Assembly (NCBI RefSeq): GCF_932526225.1 | Contig: NC_064041.1 | Location: 17,297,888 to 17,361,887, forward strand | DNA from: Nematostella vectensis | Lineage: Eukaryota; Cnidaria; Anthozoa; Actiniaria; Edwardsiidae | Length of the DNA: 64,000 bases | Direction: 5' to 3' | Shown: piece after piece, positions 26,093 through 40,252 of the stretch | Numbering within the stretch: position 1 is the first letter of the stretch | Layout of the letters: every line of letters starts with the position of its first letter | Position numbers and translations under genes: made by a program | Notes under the pieces: generated by a model | Told to the model about the DNA's origin: nothing | Database searches by the model: none | The model's input: only the letters and a program-made list of their open reading frames with translations

Positions 26093-28100
26093 AGGGGAAT
26101 TCAGCTAAAAATAGCCAAGGGTCAATTCAAGCAACTAGTACAAAAGATGTTTTTTTTGCAGTCCTTTATTCAATATATTCAAGGTTATCATGCAATTCTG
26201 TTGTTTGACTGCATATATATATATATTTTTTCTTTCTTTTTATTACAAGTTCTATATGTGTAAGTGGTGACCATAGCTATGATTACTATTATTTAGAATA
26301 TTTTTTTACCTACTAACAGAAAACAACTTGACTGCAAAACACTTACTGTAGGGCACTCGATATTAGGCATTACTTTCATGTGGATGTAAGGTTGAAATGT
26401 CAAAACCTTCATTAACCCGTGAACTACGCTTTAGCGTATTACACTTTGTGGTGATCTGATTCTATTGTACTTTTTTGTGTTTTACTAACTATTACCGTTT
26501 AACTATCACACTTTGTTTCACGGGTTAATGAAAACCACTCTAATTACTTACAGTAGTTCTTTTTTAATATTATTATTTACTTGTATAATTTAGATGAGCA
26601 ATACATATTTCTTTATGGCTTTGTAGAGCTCATCTCGTTCCTCATAAATAACAAACAAAATGAAGTTTGTTCTTATTTTGGTGCAAAGGAATCTACAGTA
26701 GTTTTCTAATCAGATAATTGTTTTTCTTTTAACACTCACCTGTTATTTCAACAGCCTTACTTGAGTTTGCTTGTCTCAGAAATAGACCTTGCTTAATAAA
26801 CAAAGACATGTTACAAACTTATTTAATAATAGGTAACAACTGCAATATTGTATGAAGAGAGTGCCCCTCTCTTCCCCCTGCTATTGTTGAAATTATGCTC
26901 AATAAACTTTTACCTCTTCCCTCTCCACCAGTTAAGCATTCTATGTATGCTTCCCTGTACAAAATGCACCCCTTCAAATAGAACATTAAAGTTCACATAC
27001 TTGTTTACTTCCTCAAACTCTTTTCTTTGTGTTTTTTGTTAACTTCCTAGGAACAAATTGAATACATATAATCAATAAATCTAGCAAGCTTATTTTGCAA
27101 ACTCACTTTTTTTTATTATTTTTGCGCAAAACCTATCAGGATTAAGGGGGTCCAGCACAAAGAAAAAAAAAACGAACTAAAAAAAAAGCCCATTGGCCTG
27201 GGATCGAACCCGGTCTGAAGAACAAAACGGAAACCATACATACGGATTACCCAATCGGTATGGCAGCACAAGGCTTTTACGGAAGGCTATAAAGAACCCG
27301 AAGGCCCCAAGCACCGATATTTCCGAGCGAATATGCTGTACAACACTCTTGCAAGGTTATCCCAACCCGCGCATTAATGGGGAGGACAATAACCAGGATC
27401 CCAGGCCTGTAATACGGTTACGCCACGCACAGCTCGCCGAGATTGTGGATGACAAAAAATAGAGGTCTATTTGGGCGTCTTGGGTCCCTTGGGGACTCGC
27501 CATGCGCACGGGCGCATCTCTTTTATTGTGTACATGACATCAAATTAGCGAAGAAAAAAGACGCTGTTTTGGTATCATGTGAAAATCATAAAATAAATAG
27601 AAATAAAGACGTAGGGGGGGGCGAATATTGACATATTCATATTAGAATATTGACAAAATCCGCAATTTTGTCTACGCTGACTAAGTAAAGCTGTATTTTA
27701 CTTTAAAGGGGCAGCAACATAGTACTGCGCATGTCTGGAGTCAGTGATTATTGTAGGCTTTTAAGTGTCAACAAACAGTTGATCTTTTTAAAAGCTATGA
27801 ATACCTTATTAAATAATATGCAATATTATATTGAAAACTATGTTAATTGACAGTTTGTGGTCATTTTTTTTGTTTTGTTTAAAGTCTCCCACATGAACCA
27901 AAAGCTCTTAAGTCAGTATTAGAATTTCACTGAAGTTCATTGTGTCAGGGCTCTAGAGCTTTTGCAAATCTCTTAACCATGACACTCCCCTTTTAAAGGA
28001 AAGTAAAAAAAAATCAAAATTGTTGGTGGGGGTCTCTGTTGTGTTTGTTGTCTTTTTAGTTTTGTTCTATTATTATTATTATTTTCTTTGTTAGAGGGGG
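26093..28100 (+). repeat. 2-kb unit 14 (dimer A, second copy)
   Basis: Its tRNA-like element is at 27189-27267. The body matches unit 12 at about 4,017 bp distance. The first 400 or so bases match unit 16 instead, so the duplicated block starts and ends out of phase with the unit border. Confidence 0.95.
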
Positions 28101-30109
28101 AGGGGAATTCAGATAAAAATAGCCAAGGGTCAATTCAACCAACTAGTACAAAAGATGTTTTGTTTGCAGTCCTTTATTCAATATATTCAAGGTTATCATG
28201 CAATTCTGTTGTTTGACTGCATATATATATTTATTTTTTTCTTTCTTTTCATTACAAGTTCTATATGTGTAAGTGGTGACCATAGCTATGATTACTATTA
28301 TTTAGAATATTTTTTTACCTACTTACAGTAAAAAACTTGACTGCAAAACACTTACTGTAGGGCACTCGATATTAGGCATTACTTTCATGTGGATGTAAGG
28401 TTGAAATGTCAAAACCTTCATTAACCCGTGAACTACGCTTTAGCGTATTACACTTTGTGGTGATCTGATTCTATTGTACTTTTTTGTGTTTTACTAACTA
28501 TTACCGTTTAACTATCACACTTTGTTTCACGGGTTAATGAAAACCACTCTAATTACTTACAGTAGTTCTTTTTTAATATTATTATTTACTTGTATAATTT
28601 AGATGAGCAATACATATTTCTTTATGGCTTTGTAGAGCTTATCTCGTTCCTCATAAATAACAAACAAAATGAAGTTTGTTCTTATTTTGGTGCAAAGGAA
28701 TCTACAGTAGTTTTCTAATCAGATAATTGTTTTTCTTTTAACACTCACCTGTTATTTCAACAGCCTTACTTGAGTTTGCTTGTCTGAGAAATAGACCTTG
28801 CTTAATAAACAAAGACATGTTACAAACTTATTTAATAATAGGTAACAACTGCAATATTGTATGAAGAGAGTGCCCCTCTCTTCCCCCTGCTATTGTTGAA
28901 ATTATGCTCAATAAACTTTTACCTCTTCCCTCTCCACCAGTTAAGCATTCTATGTATGCTTCCCTGTACAAAATGCACCCCTTCAAATAGAACATTAAAG
29001 TTCACATACTTGTTTACTTCCTCAAACTCTTTGCTTTGTGTTTTTTGTTAACTTCCCAGGAACAAATTGAATACATATAATCAATAAATCTAGCAAGCTT
29101 ATTTTGCAAACTCACTTTTTTTTATTATTTTTGCGCAAAACCTATCAGGATTAAGGGGGTCCAGCACAAAGAAAAAAAAAACGAACTTAAAAAAAAAACC
29201 CATTGGCCTGGGATCGAACCCGGTCTGAAGAACAAAACGGAAACCATACATACGGATTACCCAATCGGTATGGCAGCACAAGGCTTTTACGGAAGGCTGT
29301 AAAGAACCCGAAGGCCCCAAGCACCGATATTTCCGAGCGAATATGCTGTACAACACTCTTGCAAGGTTATCCCAACCCGCGCATTAATGGGGAGGACAAT
29401 AACCAGGATACCAGGCCTGTAATACGGTTACGCCACGCACAGCTCGCCGAGATTGTGGATGACAAAAAATAGAGGTCTATTTGGGCGTCTTGGGTCCCTT
29501 GGGGACTCGCCATGCGCACGGGCGCATCTCTTTTATTGTGTACATGACATCAAATTAGCGAAGAAAAAAGACGCTGTTTTGGTATCATGTGAAAATCATA
29601 AAATAAATAGAAATAAAGACGTAAGGGGGGAGAATATTGACATATTCATATTAGAATATTGACAAAATCCGCAATTTTGTCTACGCTGACTAAGTAAAGC
29701 TGTATTTTACTTTAAAGGGGCAGCAACATAGTACTGCGCATGTCTGGAGTCAGTGATTATTGTATTCTTTTAAGTGTCAACAAACAGTTGACCTTTTTAA
29801 AAGCTGTGAATACCTTATTAAATAATATGCAATATTATATTGAAAACTATGTTAATTGACAGTTTGTGGTCATTTTTTTTGTTTTGTTTAAAGTCTCCCA
29901 CATGTACCAAAAGCTCATAAGTCAGTATTAGAATTTCACTGAAGTTCATTTTGTCATGGCTCTAGAGCTTTTGCAAATCTCTTAACCATGACACTCCCCT
30001 TTTAAAGGAAAGTAAAAAAAAATCAAAATTGTTGGTGGGGGTCTCTGTTGTGTTTGTTTTCTTTTTAGTTTTGTTCTATTATTATTATTTTTTTCTTTTT
30101 TAGAGGGCG
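28101..30109 (+). repeat. 2-kb unit 15 (dimer A, second copy)
   Basis: Its tRNA-like element is at 29199-29277. It is nearly identical to unit 13. The differences seen are GTCTGAGAAATAG where unit 13 has GTCTCAGAAATAG, the restored G in GTAAGGTTG, and one homopolymer length. Confidence 0.95.
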
Positions 30110-32113
30110 AGGGGAATTCAGCTAAAAATAGCCAAGGGTCAATTCAAGCAACTAGTACAAAAGATGTTTTTTTTGCAGTCCTTTATTCAATATATTCAAG
30201 GTTATCATGCAATTCTGTTGTTTGACTGCATATATATATATATTTTTTCTTTCTTTTTATTACAAGTTCTATATGTGTAAGTGGTGACCATAGCTATGAT
30301 TACTATTATTTAGAATATTTTTTTACCTACTAACAGAAAACAACTTGACTGCAAAACACTTACTGTAGGGCACTCGATATTAGGCATTACTTTCAAGTGG
30401 ATGTAAGGTTGAAATGTCAAAACCTTCATTAACCCGTGAACTACGCTTTAGCGTATTACACTTTGTGGTGATCTGATTCTATTGTACTTTTTTGTGTTTT
30501 ACTAACTATTACCGTTTAACTATCACACTTTGTTTCACGGGTTAATGAAAACCACTCTAGATACTTACAGTAGTTCTTTTTCAATATTATTATTTACTTG
30601 TATAATTTAGATGAGCAATACATATTTCTTTATGGCTTTGTAGAGCTCATCTCGTTCCTCATAAATAACAAACAAAATGAAGTTTGTTCTTATTTTGGTG
30701 CAAAGGAATCTACAGTAGTTTTCTAATCAGATAATTGTTTTTCTTTTAACACTCACCTGTTATTTCAACAGCCTTACTTGAGTTTGCTTGTCTCAGAAAA
30801 AGACCTTGCTTAATAAACAAAGACATGTTACAAACTTATTTAATAATAGGTAACAACTGCAATATTGTATGAAGAGAGTGCCCCTCTCTTCCCCCTGCTA
30901 TTGTTGAAATTATGCTCAATAAACTTTTACCTCTTCCCTCTCAACCAGTTAAGCATTCTATGTATGCTTCCCTGTACAAAATGCACCCCTTCAAATAGAA
31001 CATTAAAGTTCACATACTTGTTTACTTCCTCAAACTCTTTGCTTTGTGTTTTTTGTTAACTTCCCAGGAACAAATTGAATACATATAATCAATAAATCTA
31101 GCAAGCTTATTTTGCAAACTCACTTTTTTTTATTATTTTTGCGCAAAACCTATCAGGATTAAGGGGGTCCAGCACAAAGAAAAAAAAACGAACTAAAAAA
31201 AAACCCATTGGCCTGGGATCGAACCCGGTCTGAAGAACAAAACGGAAACCATACATACGGATTACCCAATCGGTATGGCAGCACAAGGCTTTTACGGAAG
31301 GCTGTAAAGAACCCGAAGGCCCCAAGCACCGATATTTCCGAGCGAATATGCTGTACAACACTCTTGCAAGGTTATCCCAACCCGCGCATTAATGGGGAGG
31401 ACAATAACCAGGATACCAGGCCTGTAATACGGTTACGACACGCACAGCTCGCTGAGATTGTGGATGACAAAAAATAGAGGTCTATTTGGGCGTCTTGGGT
31501 CCCTTGGGGACTCGCCATGCGCACGGGCGCATCTCTTTTATTGTGTACATGACATCAAATTAGCGAAGAAAAAAGACGCTGTTTTGGTATCATGTGAAAA
31601 TCATAAAATAAATAGAAATAAAGACGTAAGGGGGGAGAATATTGACATATTCATATTAGAATATTGACAAAATCCGCAATTTTGTTTACGCTGACTAAGT
31701 AAAGCTGTATTTTACTTTAAAGGGGCAGCAACATAGTACTGCGCATGTCTGGAGTCAGTGATTATTGTATTCTTTTAAGTGTCAACAAACAGTTGACCTT
31801 TTTAAAAGCTGTGAATACCTTATTAAATAATATGCAATATTATATTGAAAACTATGTTAATTGACAGTTTGTGGTCATTTATTTTGTTTTGTTTAAAGTC
31901 TCCCACATGTACCAAAAGCTCATAAGTCAGTATTAGAATTTCACTGAAGTTCATTGTGTCAGGGCTCTAGAGCTATTGCAAATCTCTTAACCATGACACT
32001 CCCCTTTTAAAGGAAAGTAAAAAAAATCAAAATTGTTGGTGGGGGTCTCTGTTGTGTTTGTTTTCTTTTTAGTTTTGTTCTATTATTATTATTATTTTCT
32101 TTTTTAGAGGGGG
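30110..32113 (+). repeat. 2-kb unit 16
   Basis: Its tRNA-like element is at 31204-31282. It belongs to the variant group of units 18, 19 and 20: CTAGATACTTAC, GTTCTTTTTCAAT, GAAAAAGACC and CTCTCAACCAG. Private changes are TTTCAAGTGG near 30392 and GGTTACGACACG near 31432. Confidence 0.95.
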
Positions 32114-34119
32114 AGGGGAATTCAGCTAAAAATAGCCAAGGGTCAATTCAAGCAACTAGAACAAAAGATGTTTTTTTGCAGTCCTTTATTCAATATATTC
32201 AAGGTTATCATGCAATTCTGTTGTTTGACTGCATATATATATATATATTTTTCTTTCTTTTCATTACAAGTTCTATATGTGTAAGTGGTGACCATAGCTA
32301 TGATTACTATTATTTAGAATATTTTTTTACCTACTTACAGAAAACAACTTGACTGCAAAACACTTACTGTAGGGCACTCGATATTAGGCATTACTTTCAT
32401 GTGGATGTAAGGTTGAAATGTCAAAACCTTCATTAACCCGTGAACTACGCTTTAGCGTATTACACTTTGTGGTGATCTGATTCTATTGTACTTTTTTGTG
32501 TTTTACTAACTATTACCGTTTAACTATCACACTTTGTTTCACGGGTTAATGAAAACCACTCTAATTACTTACAGTAGTTCTTTTTTAATATTATTATTTA
32601 CTTGTATAATTTAGATGAGCAATACATATTTCTTTATGGCTTTGTAGAGCTCATCTCGTTCCTCATAAATAACAAACAAAATGAAGTTTGTTCTTATTTT
32701 GGTGCAAAGGAATCTACAGTAGTTTTCTAATCAGATAATTGTTTTTCTTTTAACACTCACCTGTTATTTCAACAGCCTTACTTGAGTTTGCTTGTCTCAG
32801 AAATAGACCTTGCTTAATAAACAAAGACATGTTACAAACTTATTTAATAATAGGTAACAACTGCAATATTGTATGAAGAGAGTGCCCCTCTCTTCCCCCT
32901 GCTATTGTTGAAATTATGCTCAATAAACTTTTACCTCTTCCCTCTCCACCAGTAAAGCATTCTATGTATGCTTCCCTGTACAAAATGCACCCCTTCAAAT
33001 AGAACATTAAAGTTCACATACTTGTTTACTTCCTCAAACTCTTTGCTTTGTGTTTTTTGTTAACTTCCCAGGAACAAATTGAATACATATAATCAATAAA
33101 TCTAGCAAGCTTATTTTGCAAACTCACTTTTTTTTATTATTTTTGCGCAAAACCTATCAGGATTAAGGGGGTCCAGCACAAAGAAAAAAAAACGAACTAA
33201 AAAAAAAACCCATTGGCCTGGGATCGAACCCGGTCTGAAGAACAAAACGGAAACCATACATACGGATTACCCAATCGGTATGGCAGCACAAGGCTTTTAC
33301 GGAAGGCTGTAAAGAACCCGAAGGCCCCAAGCACCGATATTTCCGAGCGAATATGCTGTACAACACTCTTGCAAGGTTATCCCAACCCGCGCATTAATGG
33401 GGAGGACAATAACAAGGATACCAGGCCTGTAATACGGTTACGCCACGCACAGCTCGCCGAGATTGTGGATGACAAAAAATAGAGGTCTATTTGGGCGTCT
33501 TGGGTCCCTTGGGGACTCGCCATGCGCACGGGCGCATCTCTTTTATTGTGTACATGACATCAAATTAGCGAAGAAAAAAGACGCTGTTTTGGTATCATGT
33601 GAAAATCATAAAATAAATAGAAATAAAGACGTAAGGGGGGAGAATATTGACATCTTCATATTAGAATATTGACAAAATCCGCAATTTTGTCTACGCTGAC
33701 TAAGTAAAGCTGTATTTTACTTTAAAGGGGCAGCAACATAGTACTGCGCATGTCTGGAGTCAGTGATTATTGTATTCTTTTAAGTGTCAACAAACAGTTG
33801 ACCTTTTTAAAAGCTGTGAATACCTTATTAAATAATATGCAATATTATATTGAAAACTATGTTAATTGACAGTTTGTGGTCATTTTTTTTTGTTTTGTTT
33901 AAATTCTCCTACATGTACCAAAAGCTCATAAGTCAGTATTAGAATTTCACTGAAGTTCATTTTGTCATGGCTCTAGAGCTTTTGCAAATCTCTTAACCAT
34001 GACACTCCCCTTTTAAGGGAAAGTAAAAAAAAATCAAAATTGTTGGTGGGGGTCTCTGTTGTGTTTCTTTTCTTTTTAGTTTTGTTCTATTATTATTATT
34101 TTTTCTTTTTTAGAGGGCG
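32114..34119 (+). repeat. 2-kb unit 17 (first half of duplicated dimer B)
   Basis: Its tRNA-like element is at 33209-33287. It shares ATAACAAGGATACC with unit 19 only, and also TCTCCTACATG near 33905. Its 5' end (CTAGAACAAAAG) matches unit 26. Private CCAGTAAAGC near 32949 introduces a stop in the 64-codon frame open in other units. Confidence 0.95.
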
Positions 34120-34342
34120 AGGGGAATTCAGCTAAAAATAGCCAAGGGTCAATTCAAGCAACTAGTACAAAAGATGTTTTTTTTGCAGTCCTTTATTCAA
34201 TATATTCAAGGTTATCATGCAATTCTGGAGGGCGAGGGGAATTCAGCTAAAAATAGCCAAGGGTCAATTCAAGCAACTAGTACAAAAGATGTTTTTTTTG
34301 CAGTCCTTTATTCAATATATTCAAGGTTATCATGCAATTCTG
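34113..34342 (+). repeat. 115-bp tandem partial duplication at the unit 17/18 border
   Basis: The segment 34113-34227, running from the G-rich border through the start of a unit to AATTCTG, is followed directly by a second copy at 34228-34342. The second copy continues into a full unit. The repeat period is exactly 115 bp. This raises the unit 17 to 18 spacing by 115 bp and is the only such event seen in the array. Confidence 0.95.
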
Positions 34343-36239
34343 TTGTTTGACTGCATATATATATATTTTTTTTCTTTCTTTTTATTACAAGTTCTATATG
34401 TGTAAGTGGTGACAATAGCTATGATTACTATTATTTAGAATATTTTTTTACCTACTAACAGAAAACAACTTGACTGCAAAACACTTACTGTAGGGCACTC
34501 GATATTAGGCATTACTTTCATGTGGATGTAAGGTTGAAATGTCAAAACCTTCATTAACCCGTGAACTACGCTTTAGCGTATTACACTTTGTGGTGATCTG
34601 ATTCTATTGTACTTTTTTGTGTTTTACTAACTATTACCGTTTAACTATCACACTTTGTTTCACGGGTTAATGAAAACCACTCTAGATACTTACAGTAGTT
34701 CTTTTTCAATATTATTATTTACTTGTATAATTTAGATGAGCAATACATATTTCTTTATGGCTTTGTAGAGCTCATCTCGTTCCTCATAAATAACAAACAA
34801 AATGAAGTTTGTTCTTATTTTGGTGCAAAGGAATCTACAGTAGTTTTCTAATCAGATAATTGTTTTTCTTTTAACACTCACCTGTTATTTCAACAGCCTT
34901 ACTTGAGTTTGCTTGTCTCAGAAAAAGACCTTGCTTAATAAACAAAGACATGTTACAAACTTATTTAATAATAGGTAACAACTGCAATATTGTATGAAGA
35001 GAGTGCCCCTCTCTTCCCCCTGCTATTGTTGAAATTATGCTCAATAAACTTTTACCTCTTCCCTCTCAACCAGTTAAGCATTCTATGTATGCTTCCCTGT
35101 ACAAAATGCACCCCTTCAAATAGAACATTAAAGTTCACATACTTGTTTACTTCCTCAAACTCTTTGCTTTGTGTTTTTTGTTAACTTCCCAGGAACAAAT
35201 TGAATACATATAATCAATAAATCTAGCAAGCTTATTTTGCAAACTCACTTTTTTTTATTATTTTTGCGCAAAACCTATCAGGATTAAGGGGGTCCAGCAC
35301 AAAGAAAGAAAAACGAACTAAAAAAAAAACCCATTGGCCTGGGATCTAACCCGGTCTGAAGAACAAAACGGAAACCATACATACGGATTACCCAATCGGT
35401 ATGGCAGCACAAGGCTTTTACGGAAGGCTGTAAAGAACCCGAAGGCCCCAAGCACCGATATTTCCGAGCGAATATGCTGTACAACACTCTTGCAAGGTTA
35501 TCCCAACCCGCGCATTAATGGGGAGGACAATAACCAGGATACCAGGCCTGTAATACGGTTACGCCACGCACAGCTCGCTGAGATTGTGGATGACAAAAAA
35601 TAGAGGTCTATTTGGGCGTCTTGGGTCCCTTGGGGACTCGCCATGCGCACGGGCGCATCTCTTTTATTGTGTACATGACATCAAATTAGCGAAGAAAAAA
35701 GACGCTGTTTTGGTATCATGTGAAAATCATAAAATAAATAGAAATAAAGACGTAAGGGGGGAGAATATTGACATATTCATATTAGAATATTGACAAAATC
35801 CGCAATTTTGTTTACGCTGACTAAGTAAAGCTGTATTTTACTTTAAAGGGGCAGCAACATAGTACTGCGCATGTCTGGAGTCAGTGATTATTGTATTCTT
35901 TTAAGTGTCAACAAACAGTTGACCTTTTTAAAAGCTGTGAATACCTTATTAAATAATATGCAATATTATATTGAAAACTATGTTAATTGACAGTTTGTGG
36001 TCATTTTTTTTGTTTTGTTTAAAGTCTCCCACATGTACCAAAAGCTCTTAAGTCAGTATTAGAATTTCACTGAAGTTCATTGTTTCAGGGCTCTAGAGAT
36101 TTTGCAAATCTCTTAACCATGACACTCCCCTTTTAAGGGAAAGTAAAAAAAATCAAAATTGTTGGTGGGGGTCTCTGTTGTGTTTGTTTTCTTTTTAGTT
36201 TTGTTCTATTATTATTATTATTTTCCTTTTTAGAGGGCG
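34235..36239 (+). repeat. 2-kb unit 18 (second half of dimer B; B box mutated)
   Basis: Its tRNA-like element is at 35330-35408. The B box core reads GTTAGATCC on the minus strand instead of GTTCGATCC, a change shared only with unit 20. It also shares GAGATTTTGC near 36094 with unit 20. Private change: GTGACAATAGC near 34411. Confidence 0.95.
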
Positions 36240-38247
36240 AGGGGAATTCAGCTAAAAATAGCCAAGGGTCAATTCAAGCAACTAGTACAAAAGATGTTTT
36301 TTTTGCAGTCCTTTATTCAATATATTCAAGGTGATCATGCAATTCTGTTGTTTGACTGCATATATATATATATTTTTTCTTTCTTTTTATTACAAGTTCT
36401 ATATGTGTAAGTGGTGACCATAGCTATGATTACTATTATTTAGAATATTTTTTTACCTACTAACAGAAAACAACTTGACTGCAAAACACTTACTGTAGGG
36501 CACTCGATATTAGGCATTACTTTCATGTGGATGTAAGGTTGAAATGTCAAAACCTTCATTAACCCGTGAACTACGCTTTAGCGTATTACACTTTGTGGTG
36601 ATCTGATTCTATTGTACTTTTTTGTGTTTTACTAACTATTACCGTTTAACTATCACACTTTGTTTCACGGGTTAATGAAAACCACTCTAGATACTTACAG
36701 TAGTTCTTTTTCAATATTATTATTTACTTGTATAATTTAGATGAGCAATACATATTTCTTTATGGCTTTGTAGAGCTCATCTCGTTCCTCATAAATAACA
36801 AACAAAATGAAGTTTGTTCTTATTTTGGTGCAAAGGAATCTACAGTAGTTTTCTAATCAGATAATTGTTTTTCTTTTAACACTCACCTGTTATTTCAACA
36901 GCCTTACTTGAGTTTGCTTGTCTCAGAAAAAGACCTTGCTTAATAAACAAAGACATGTTACAAACTTATTTAATAATAGGTATCAACTGCAATATTGTAT
37001 GAAGAGAGTGCCCCTCTCTTCCCCCTGCTATTGTTGAAATTATGCTCAATAAACTTTTACCTCTTCCCTCTCAACCAGTTAAGCATTCTATGTATGCTTC
37101 CCTGTACAAAATGCACCCCTTCAAATAGAACATTAAAGTTCACATACTTGTTTACTTCCTCAAACTCTTTGCTTTGTGTTTTTTGTTAACTTCCCAGGAA
37201 CAAATTGAATACATATAATCAATAAATCTAGCAAGCTTATTTTGCAAACTCACTTTTTTTTATTATTTTTGCGCAAAACCTATCAGGATTAAGGGGGTCC
37301 AGCACAAAGAAAAAAAAACGAACTAAAAAAAAAACCCATTGGCCTGGGATCGAACCCGGTCTGAAGAACAAAACGGAAACCATACATACGGATTACCCAA
37401 TCGGTATGGCAGCACAAGGCTTTTACGGAAGGCTGTAAAGAACCCGAAGGCCCCAAGCACCGATATTTCCGAGCGAATATGCTGTACAACACTCTTGCAA
37501 GGTTATCCCAACCCGCGCATTAATGGGGAGGACAATAACAAGGATACCAGGCCTGTAATACGGTTACGCCACGCACAGCTCGCCGAGATTGTGGATGACA
37601 AAAAATAGAGGTCTATTTGGGCGTGTTGGGTCCCTTGGGGACTCGCCATGCGCACGGGCGCATCTCTTTTATTGTGTACATGACATCAAATTAGCGAAGA
37701 AAAAAGACGCTGTTTTGGTATCATGTGAAAATCATAAAATAAATAGAAATAAAGACGTAAGGGGGGAGAATATTGACATATTCATATTAGAATATTGACA
37801 AAATCCGCAATTTTGTCTACGCTGACTAAGTAAAGCTGTATTTTACTTTAAAGGGGCAGCAACATAGTACTGCGCATGTCTGGAGTCAGTGATTATTGTA
37901 TTCTTTTAAGTGTCAACAAACAGTTGACCTTTTTAAAAGCTGTGAATACCTTATTAAATAATATGCAATATTATATTGAAAACTATGTTAATTGACAGTC
38001 TGTGGTCATTTTTTTTTTGTTTTGTTTAAAGTCTCCTACATGTACCAAAAGCTCATAAGTCAGTATTAGAATTTCACTGAAGTTCATTTTGTCATGGCTC
38101 TAGAGCTTTTGCAAATCTCTTAACCATGACACTCCCCTTTTAAGGGAAAGTAAAAAAAAATCAAAATTGTTGGTGGGGGTCTCTGTTGTGTTTCTTTTCT
38201 TTTTAGTTTTGTTCTATTATTATTATTTTTTTCTTTTTTAGAGGGCG
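36240..38247 (+). repeat. 2-kb unit 19 (dimer B, second copy)
   Basis: Its tRNA-like element is at 37335-37413. It shares AACAAGGATACC and the TCTCCTACATG/TTTTGTCATGGC 3' variants with unit 17. Private changes are GGTGATCATG, GGTATCAACTG, GGCGTGTTGGG and GACAGTCTGTGG. Confidence 0.95.
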
Positions 38248-40252
38248 AGGGGAATTCAGCTAAAAATAGCCAAGGGTCAATTCAAGCAACTAGTACAAAA
38301 GATGTTTTTTTGCAGTCCTTTATTCAATATATTCAAGGTTATCATGCAATTCTGTTGTTTGACTGCATATATATATATTTTTTTTCTTTCTTTTTATTAC
38401 AAGTTCTATATGTGTAAGTGGTGACCATAGCTATGATTACTATTATTTAGAATATTTTTTTACCTACTAACAGAAAACAACTTGACTGCAAAACACTTAC
38501 TGTAGGGCACTCGATATTAGGCATTACTTTCATGTGGATGTAAGGTTGAAATGTCAAAACCTTCATTAACCCGTGAACTACGCTTTAGCGTATTACACTT
38601 TGTGGTGATCTGATTCTATTGTACTTTTTTGTGTTTTACTAACTATTACCGTTTAACTATCACACTTTGTTTCACGGGTTAATGAAAACCACTCTAGATA
38701 CTTACAGTAGTTCTTTTTCAATATTATTATTTACTTGTATAATTTAGATGAGCAATACATATTTCTTTATGGCTTTGTAGAGCTCATCTCGTTCCTCATA
38801 AATAACAAACAAAATGAAGTTTGTTCTTATTTTGGTGCAAAGGAATCTACAGTAGTTTTCTAATCAGATAATTGTTTTTCTTTTAACACTCACCTGTTAT
38901 TTCAACAGCCTTACTTGAGTTTGCTTGTCTCAGAAAAAGACCTTGCTTAATAAACAAAGACATGTTACAAACTTATTTAATAATAGGTAACAACTGCAAT
39001 ATTGTATGAAGAGAGTGCCCCTCTCTTCCCCCTGCTATTGTTGAAATTATGCTCAATAAACTTTTACCTCTTCCCTCTCAACCAGTTAAGCATTCTATGT
39101 ATGCTTCCCTGTACAAAATGCACCCCTTCAAATAGAACATTAAAGTTCACATACTTGTTTACTTCCTCAAACTCTTTGCTTTGTGTTTTTTGTTAACTTC
39201 CCAGGAACAAATTGAATACATATAATCAATAAATCTAGCAAGCTTATTTTGCAAACTCACTTTTTTTTATTATTTTTGCGCAAAACCTATCAGGATTAAG
39301 GGGGTCCAGCACAAAGAAAAAAAAACGAACTAAAAAAAAAAACCCATTGGCCTGGGATCTAACCCGGTCTGAAGAACAAAACGGAAACCATACATACGGA
39401 TTACCCAATCGGTATGGCAGCACAAGGCTTTTACGGAAGGCTGCAAAGAACCCGAAGGCCCCAAGCACCGATATTTCCGAGCGAATATGCTGTACAACAC
39501 TCTTGCAAGGTTATCCCAACCCGCGCATTAATGGGGAGGACAATAACCAGGATACCAGGCCTGTAATACGGTTACGCCACGCACAGCTCGCTGAGATTGT
39601 GGATGACAAAAAATAGAGGTCTATTTGGGCGTCTTGGGTCCCTTGGGGACTCGCCATGCGCACGGGCGCATCTCTTTTATTGTGTACATGACATCAAATT
39701 AGCGAAGAAAAAAGACGCTGTTTTGGTATCATGTGAAAATCATAAAATAAATAGAAATAAAGACGTAAGGGGGGAGAATATTGACATATTCATATTAGAA
39801 TATTGACAAAATCCGCAATTTTGTTTACGCTGACTAAGTAAAGCTGTATTTTACTTTAAAGGGGCAGCAACATAGTACTGCGCATGTCTGGAGTCAGTGA
39901 TTATTGTATTCTTTTAAGTGTCAACAAACAGTTGACCTTTTTAAAAGCTGTGAATACCTTATTAAATAATATGCAATATTATATTGAAAACTATGTTAAT
40001 TGACAGTTTGTGGTCATTTTTTTTGTTTTGTTTAAAGTCTCCCACATGTACCAAAAGCTCTTAAGTCAGTATTAGAATTTCACTGAAGTTCATTGTGTCA
40101 GGGCTCTAGAGATTTTGCAAATCTCTTAACCATGACACTCCCCTTTTAAAGGAAAGTAAAAAAAATCAAAATTGTTGGTGGGGGTCTCTGTTGTGTTTGT
40201 TTTCTTTTTAGTTTTGTTCTATTATTATTATTATTTTCTTTGTTAGAGGGGG
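38248..40252 (+). repeat. 2-kb unit 20 (dimer B, second copy; B box mutated)
   Basis: Its tRNA-like element is at 39343-39421. It carries the same B-box change as unit 18 and the same GAGATTTTGC. Private change: GGCTGCAAAGAACC near 39439. Confidence 0.95.
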
